NCBI RefSeq assembly: GCF_003573695.1
Contig: NC_039363.1
Span: forward strand, 163,262,747-163,326,746
From: Papaver somniferum
Taxonomy: Eukaryota > Streptophyta > Magnoliopsida > Ranunculales > Papaveraceae
Length of the DNA: 64,000 bases
Reading direction: 5' to 3'
The stretch's first letter is position 1; every line of letters starts with the position of its first letter. Shown here piece by piece: positions 57,997 through 64,000 of this stretch. A program made the position numbers and the translations under genes. Under the pieces are notes generated by a model. That model had not been told where the DNA came from. It worked only from the letters and a program-made list of their open reading frames with translations, and did not search any database.

Positions 57997-58412
57997 AAAA
58001 AGGGGGAGAAATATTGTAGGTCACACTACAAATACATATGGTTTTCGGATTATTGTGTAAGGGGGAGTGGTTTCCATGATCGAGATGGAGTATTGACTAA
58101 GATGGAGTGATACATATCACCATAGTATTATTGTTAAAGTCGTGATGCAATTGGACTTTGATGTTCATAATAATACTATGACATTGTATAATAATGATCG
58201 AGAATCTCGATTTCTCTCATTGTTATAGCTATGGATCTTCAACAACGGTGATACTAAACTTACAACCTTTGGGATCATTGTAGTAATTGGAAGGACGAAT
58301 ATTTCAAGGAACGTTGAAGATTGGACTATGGAATAGGAGCCACTAAAGTTTATCTTTTTTGTATGCCATATGTATTAATAGTTATGTCACTAAAATTGAC
58401 AAAGGGGGATAT
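57997..58412 (+). other. Polypurine tract cluster of element B
   Basis: AAAAAGGGGGAGAAA (57998), TAAGGGGGAGTGG (58058) and LTR-adjacent AAAGGGGGATAT (58401-58412). Confidence 0.6.
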
Positions 58413-60833
58413 TGTTAGAGCATAGCTCGGTCAACCTCGCATGCGTTGCTATATCAAGCATGTTTGTCAATGTTAGTGATCAAAACTATAAAGTCTTGAT
58501 TTCTAGCCTATTAGCTAAGTCTCGGACTAGGATAGGAAAAGTGTAGTTGAGCTCAAGGACTTCATGGTGATTCAACGACAACGACGAAGATCTACACCAA
58601 GGAACCGTGGAACTTCATCAACAAAAAGGTATGTGAAGACTTGAACTTATCTATCACTCGAAAGTCTATCTATTCTTCTCCTACTTCTTATGAGACAAAA
58701 GTCGAATGCTATATAGACTAGATCATATACACTTGATATTTCGAGCTGAGTATTCATTGCTTATCTTTTACTCGAAATCATGTGTTGGTAAAGCGTTTCG
58801 CTTTGATCAGGTTTATCTTCACCTAGTGACGAAAGTCATGAAAGTTTTAATCACTTTGGAAATTGCTCTGACGAGAAAGGTATGTTGTTCTTCACGACTG
58901 AATATCGCCCTCTGAGAATGTTTCAATGATTGAAATGAGAGTTTAGATTACATAACCATGTATTCCTTGAACCCAAGTTTTCGAACTTTGTTGATCAAGA
59001 GAAATCGGTAGGATTGTGGAATTGGCTTGCCAAGTCCGCGAACCCAGTCTGCAGACTCAGTCCGTGAACTGACGGAACTTCTCGACCGAGAATTTTTGCT
59101 GGGATTTCCAAAACTCGTTTGTGTGCTAAGTCCGCGAACTCAGTCCGCGAACCCAGTCCGCGAACTGGCGGAAGTTCTCGACCCGAGAATTTCTGGTGAG
59201 TTTGGAAAACTCAACCGATTAACTTAAGTCCGCGAAATTATTTGTGAGCTTAAGAGGTTATGATCTAAAGATGTGCTCTGAACATGAAACACTAATTATT
59301 AAGGAATGCTTTATGCAAACCGTGGCTATAATGTTGATGAGCCGATTCCAATCGAATCGAATCATCTTTGTTTCAATTGTGTCTTGTGTAGTTACATAAG
59401 ATCTCATAGCAATTGAACAACTCTTAACTAGTTAATTTGAGTCAATTGAACTACTTATGGTGAAGAAGAACATGATTATGGTTGACCTTTTGGGTTATCA
59501 TGTTGAACCAACATACGTGTACTCGTTTGGGCATGGTTTTTCTCAAATCCAGTAAACATGTACCTAAGTGTGTGTGACAAGCTATGTATTTCGATCTAAC
59601 GGTTGAGAGATATTGACTTTAATCTAAATCAGGTTTTTATCTAACGGTGAATAGAGTTTGCTTTGTACCTAAGGAAAAACCCTGATTTGAAGGCTATATA
59701 TATGAGACTTCTAGCATTGAGCAAACCTAATACCCACACGTCTGTGTGCTACTAGTGCTCTCGCTAGAGTCGATTTCCATTAACTCTTGAGTTTCTTCTC
59801 TAAACTCGAGTTAACGACTTAAAGACTTTATTGGGATTGTGAAGCCAGACCGATACTACTTTTATCGTAGTTGTGTGATCTGATCTTGCATCTTCTATTG
59901 TACGATTACAATCGATTGATTGGATTGAGATCGTGAGAGTTCTCCGATAGGCAAGATAAAGAAGTCACAAACATATTCATCTCACTGTTTGTGATTCCTT
60001 GACAATCCACTTGTGTAGTCAAGAAGGATTGTAGAGAGGTGATTGATTAATCTAAGTTGTTCTTCGGGAATATAAGTCCGGATTATCAATTGATTCATTT
60101 TACCTTGATTTTATATCTAAAGACGGAACAAAACCTAGGGTTTATCTGTGGGAGACAGATTTATCCTTTTGGTAGACTTTTCTGTGTGAGACAGATTCGT
60201 TTATTATCAAGTCTGTGATTTTGGGTTGCAACAACTCTTTATTGTGGGTGAGATCAGCAAAGGGAATCAAGTACGCAGTGTCCGGCTGGGATCAGAGGCG
60301 TAGGAGTACAACTGTACCTTGTATCAGTGGGAGATTGGTAGGGGTTTAACTATAGATCAGTCCGAAGTTAGCTTGGAGTAGGCTAGTGTCTGTAGCGGCT
60401 TAATACAGTGTGTATTCAATCTGGACTAGGTCCCGGGGTTTTTCTGCATTTGCGGTTTCCTCGTTAACAAAACTTCTGATGTCTGTGTTATTTCTTTTCC
60501 GCATTATATTTTATATAATAGAAATAATACAGGTTGTGCGTTCGTGATCATCAACTTCTCTAATCCAACTTTTGGTTGTTGATTGTAGTTGATTGATCAT
60601 TGGACATTGGTCTTTGGTACCGTCCAAGTTATCTCTCTTTGATAAAGACCCGCTATTGATTTTATATTGAGTAGAAATCAAATCGAGAGATTGAGATAAT
60701 AAATCTTTGAGATACTTTTTATCTAGATTGAGTTTGATTGTCTAGTTGATTCTCTAGCAAAGTATTTCAGAGTTAGTCCATATAGATTGCTAAGCGAAAT
60801 ATTGGGTGGTGTTATTAGACCCCCGCTTTTTCG
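58413..60833 (+). repeat. Element B 3' LTR (2421 bp)
   Basis: TGTTAGAGCATAGCTCGG ... CCCCGCTTTTTCG. It contains the intact target site into which C inserted in the 5' LTR. GCGAAC-rich block at 59034-59175; TATA at about 59692. Confidence 0.9.
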
Positions 60834-60838
60834 GATAC
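60834..60838. repeat. Element B TSD, right (GATAC)
   Basis: Exact copy of 39254-39258. Confidence 0.9.
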
Positions 60839-60903
60839 TAAAATATGACAACCAAACTTGACATACCAACGTTTGGTGGGTTCAACTGAGCAATGCTCTA
60901 ACA
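60839..60903 (-). mobile_element. Terminal part of old LTR relic 'E'
   Basis: Minus strand starts TGTTAGAGCATTGCTCAGTT at 60903 and continues, across element B, into 39258. Confidence 0.6.
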
Positions 60904-61024
60904 TTAACCTAGTCCGAGACTTGGCTTAGTTGAACAAAAATCAAGATATAGTTTTGATCATCTAACATTGAAAACAAACTTGAGATAGAAAAACTTGTGA
61001 GTTCAATCGAGCAATGCTCTAACA
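60904..61024 (-). mobile_element. Second minus-strand LTR tip relic
   Basis: Minus strand TGTTAGAGCATTGCTCGATT from 61024, with TTGATCATAC-like matches (GATCAAAACTATATCTTGAT) further in. It is broken by the tip of E at 60903, so E inserted into it. Confidence 0.6.
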
Positions 61025-61135
61025 TGACTGTATCATTTATAATGATCTCGAGGATATAGCTAAGACTATCGAAAAGATGTTGTTTTTCAAGGATCATTAT
61101 GGAAGAGTTTCTATGAAAAAATGTGGATGTAATGG

Positions 61136-61411
61136 TTGAAATTGATGTACATACTCCCCTTTGGCACTGACTGCATGGGTGATGGAGTGAAAACTTGGAT
61201 TGAATTCTCTTTTACTCTTCGATCCTTGAAGTTGTGCCAGTTCTACAAAATTCTTGGCCACTCCAAAAGCAATTATACTCTAAAGAGAAAAGAAATTCTG
61301 GAATCTAAACTAGTCTTGAACTCTGATAACCTTATCAATCCGGTATTTAAATTTCAAAATCTTAATCTCAATGCTAGTTCAACCTCCGCAAGATCCATAT
61401 TAACCTATTAG
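61136..61411 (+). pseudogene. Zinc-knuckle-like fragment with lost cysteines
   Basis: A frame containing LKLCQFYKILGHSKSNY. The spacing fits a CX2CX4HX4C knuckle in which the second and last Cys are Tyr (TAC, TAT), consistent with G-to-A changes. The upstream WIEFSF resembles the stretch before zinc knuckles in DUF4283-type proteins of LINEs. Enclosed by LTR relics; its parent element is unclear. Confidence 0.4.
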
Positions 61412-62929
61412 AGCATTGCTCGGTTGAACCCACAAATTTGCTATCTCAAGCTTATTCTCAATATTAGATGATCAAAACTATATCTTGAATTTCTGGTCTG
61501 CTAAGTCAAGTCTCAGACTATATAAGAATTTGGTAGTTGAGTATCAGACATCACCCCCGATGACTGAAGATCGTCGAAGATATTTGGAGAACTTTTGTAT
61601 CAGGTATGTGGAGAGTGAACCATTCTATTTAATTCACTAACTTACCATTCTATATTTTTGAGACGATGTCATACGACTTCTAGTAGATTTACAAAGAAGA
61701 AGTTTCGAGTCTAGGTTGTCTTATTAAAAATCTCGAAATATGATTCCAAGCAAAGATGTTCAACGATCCTTAACAATATTAGTTCTAAACAATTCATTCT
61801 GAGAACTAAATTTTTGGATCAATTTAAAATTGCCGACGCAAATGATTTTATCACGTGGGAATGTTTCAAACATTATAAGAGAGAAATATTGAACAATCAT
61901 ATATTTCTACGCAGGGTAGGTTGGCAAACCAGTTCGCAAACCATAGATACTTGAGTTTCAGAAATACAAGAGGGTTGGCGAACTAGTTCGCAAAATGCAA
62001 GTTCAGATGGGGACAGTTCACGAACCGTTGTCAACTGAAATTTAAAAGTTGGTATTAAAGGCTAGAAGTTCACGAACCGTGGTCAACTGAGTTCAGTAGT
62101 CTTGCAGGTTTGGTGAACCCGGTTCACGAACCGTCGCACCCTGACTCGTGAACAAGCCTAATGGTTCACGAACCGTAGTACCAACCGTCCCAGTTTAAGA
62201 TTTTAGCACATGCTCAAAGATTTTTTCTTAAATATGTTTGGCCTTGTTAGAACACTCTCAAACACTTCTAAGACTACATTGATCACTCAAACACTTATGT
62301 GTGTGTATCATAATTAAGTTCTTAGGTGCTTAAATGAACACCAAATATCTTTAGTTCTTTGACATACTTGCCAAACCGAACAATTATTATACACGGTTCC
62401 AGAACCGGTTCCTAGTGTATATTCTTCTATTGTATTTTCAAGACCAAAAAGTGTTTGTTTGATTCTCAAGTTATCTTAGCTTGAATTCTAAGCAACCCCT
62501 GATCCTTGAAAATCTATAAAATAGAGTTGCTCTTTCAACTGGGAAATTCAATCCTTGAAACTTTGTATCCTAGTTGATTCTAGAGTCGTCCTCTATAGAC
62601 CTAGGTTACCTCCGAGAAACATAATTAGGTCTATGAATAAAAGACATCGCTTTGGGGATTCGTGAAGCCAGGTCTGACTATCTTTATCTTGATATTTCGT
62701 GTATTCTGATCTTGTTTTTCTGCTATCGAGGTTTTCATAATTTCTTTCAGGCAAGATAGATAGTAATTGAACATTTCTCTTCATATCAGACTATGTGATT
62801 CCTCAAGATAGATATATGAAAACTGATCTTTTAAAGATTATTCTTGAGAGGTGGTTAAGAATCTAGGCTGCTCTTTAGAAGTCGCAAGTTCTGGATTTGT
62901 GAGGTTTACTAGATCTGTCTATTACAAAC
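61406..62929 (+). mobile_element. LTR relic of a third A/B-related family (D)
   Basis: Starts TATTAGAGCATTGCTCGGTT (TG changed to TA) and follows the A/B LTR plan: GATCAAAACTATATCTTGA, CTCGAAATATGATTCCAAGC, a GTTCACGAACCG-rich block (61930-62180) and GGGATTCGTGAAGCCAGGTC. It is cut at 62930 by the start of another LTR. Confidence 0.65.
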
Positions 62930-63023
62930 TGTTAGAGCGTTGCTCGGTCGAACTCACAAGTGTTGCTATCTCAAGCTTGTTGTCAAATTTAGTTGCCAAA
63001 ACTATATCTTGATTTCTAGTCAT
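62930..63023 (+). mobile_element. Truncated LTR start
   Basis: TGTTAGAGCGTTGCTCGGTC ... TATCTTGATTTCTAGTCATT, then unrelated DNA. Only the first about 94 bp of an LTR remain. Confidence 0.6.
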
Positions 63024-63470
63024 TACACCAAATCCAGATTTTTGTCACAGGGCATATCTGTTACTAATTAAATTTTTAACAGATATACGCCGTTGCAGAG
63101 ACACCGTGATTAATATTGTTATAGTTTTTTCTGTGACGACGATTAATTAAAGTCACACTTATACATTGTAACAATAATTGATAGTAACAATTGACCTAAT
63201 TTTAGTACTGTGACACGTGTCGTGCTTGTCACATCTATCTTAACGGTTTTATTTGTTACTATATTTTACCACAATTCAACGTATGACACGTGTCACTTTC
63301 TGTCACGGATACAGTAACACCTATAAGTGTTACTTATTTACTAGCAACGCATTCCTTATGGACACGTCTCTTCCATTTAAACTAATGTCGACACATGCTT
63401 TTTTTTTATCACATCTGTTGTTACAGTTAAACCTGTGACAATTCTTTAAATTACAATTTTCAAAAAATGG
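63020..63470. mobile_element. Possible CACTA-like element end
   Basis: CATTACACCAAATCCAGATT at 63020 resembles a CACTA-type tip with one change. It is followed by many short subterminal motifs in both orientations (GTCACA, TGTGAC, GTAACA, GTTACT, and ACACGTGTC twice). No transposase and no second end in the window. Confidence 0.3.
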
Positions 63471-63479
63471 ATAGTCTGG

Positions 63480-63560
63480 ATCATTTTCGTGGACCCGGGC
63501 TTGCAGTTTACAGGTCTGGACCTGCACTTTCAGTTTACAGGCCTGGACCTGCAAATAAAC
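63480..63560. repeat. Short repeats of CAGTTTACAGG(T/C)CTGGACCTGCA
   Basis: Two full tandem units (about 63502-63525 and 63529-63552) flanked by related half-units. Confidence 0.6.
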
Positions 63561-63782
63561 CTGGCAAACTATCCAGTATCCACATTCCACCATTTATACA
63601 GTCATTATTACACAATCTCAATCTGCAAACTATACAGATTATACCATTCATAAGAAATCTACATAAGAAGAATAAATCTTATTCAGGTACTCTCGGATAC
63701 AAAAAAAAAAGATCCTCTCCAGCTGCTTAGTTGGTACAAGAATAAAGGTTTGCAGGCATGGAAAATGTATCTATCAACTTAA

Positions 63783-64000
63783 GGGTAATATGGTCATTTT
63801 CAGAGTCTTCGAAATTTTTAATGCACTTATTCCGTTAAGAGCAGTCTGATCACTTTCACAGTCCGTAATATTTAATTTACTTATTTCCGATAAAGGGTAG
63901 TCTGGTCATTTTCACAGTCTGTAATATTTACTTTACTTATTTTCGATAAGGGTAGTCTGGTCATTTTCACAGTCTCCATAATATTTATTGCACTTATTTC
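63783..64000. repeat. About 55-bp tandem repeat, four copies, runs off window
   Basis: Units begin near 63783, 63841, 63896 and 63951 with G(G/C)(T/A)AGTCTGGTCATTTTCAC, followed by TAATATTTAnTTTACTTATT and a CGATAAG-like end. The last two are closest to each other. The array continues past 64000. Confidence 0.8.

Larger units (their letters stand above)
39259..60833 (+). mobile_element. Element B: copia-like non-autonomous element, split by C
   Basis: Excluding element C and its TSD copy, about 8.70 kb. The 5' LTR is in two pieces (39259-40336 and 53208-54563, together about 2434 bp); the 3' LTR is 58413-60833 (2421 bp). TSD GATAC on both sides. The last LTR base differs (CA at the 5' LTR end, CG at 60832-60833). 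PBS TGGTATCAGAGC at 54566-54577. Same gene order as element A but clearly diverged, so the two are members of one family. Confidence 0.9.

Overview
The window is a repeat-dense stretch of plant nuclear DNA. Evidence: an intron-rich cytosolic ribosomal protein gene with a telo-box/site II promoter, plant-type LTR retrotransposons primed by initiator tRNA-Met, a plant L1 LINE with an RNase H domain, a tRNA-derived SINE and a Helitron. It looks eudicot; the species cannot be fixed from sequence alone. The only host protein gene called with high confidence is RPL7 (uL30), on the minus strand at 20031-22075, seven exons with a non-coding first exon.

Layout. 1-3700: LTR remnant, low-order repeats, an array of about 20 palindromic units, and a minus-strand LTR with its primer-binding site. 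4951-10795: one nearly full-length, decayed L1 LINE (minus) flanked by a 15-bp target-site duplication (TSD). 11147-14297: three non-autonomous terminal-inverted-repeat (TIR) elements side by side. 14298-20000: non-repetitive DNA with a weak spliced-ORF candidate, a 240-bp LINE tail with a perfect 20-bp TSD, and a Trp-like tRNA sequence carrying a UUA anticodon. 20031-22222: RPL7 and its promoter. 22284-26639: a non-autonomous Helitron carrying pieces of a spliced gene and a nested AT-rich palindromic TIR element. 26998-28455: 5'-truncated LINE.

28480-63023 is a nested stack of LTR elements. An old minus-strand LTR relic ('E') was split by two related copia-like non-autonomous elements: A (29345-37360) and B (39259-60833). 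B's 5' LTR was then split by C (40337-53202), a different, minus-oriented gypsy-like element with the layout LTR-internal-LTR-internal-LTR: three LTRs of 1520 bp each and one perfect 5-bp outer TSD. A and B encode a gag-like CCHC protein and a second small coil-forming protein but no recognisable protease, integrase or reverse transcriptase. C encodes only an acidic 590-aa orphan protein, present twice and open in both copies. All would need enzymes from elsewhere. The right end holds further LTR relics, a possible TIR-element end and a 55-bp tandem repeat that runs off the window.

The most notable items are the second ORF shared by A and B, the three-LTR tandem C with its 13-base polypurine-like motif used three times per unit (once inside the ORF), the UUA tRNA, and the Helitron with gene fragments. 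No clearly new defence or biosynthetic system is visible.
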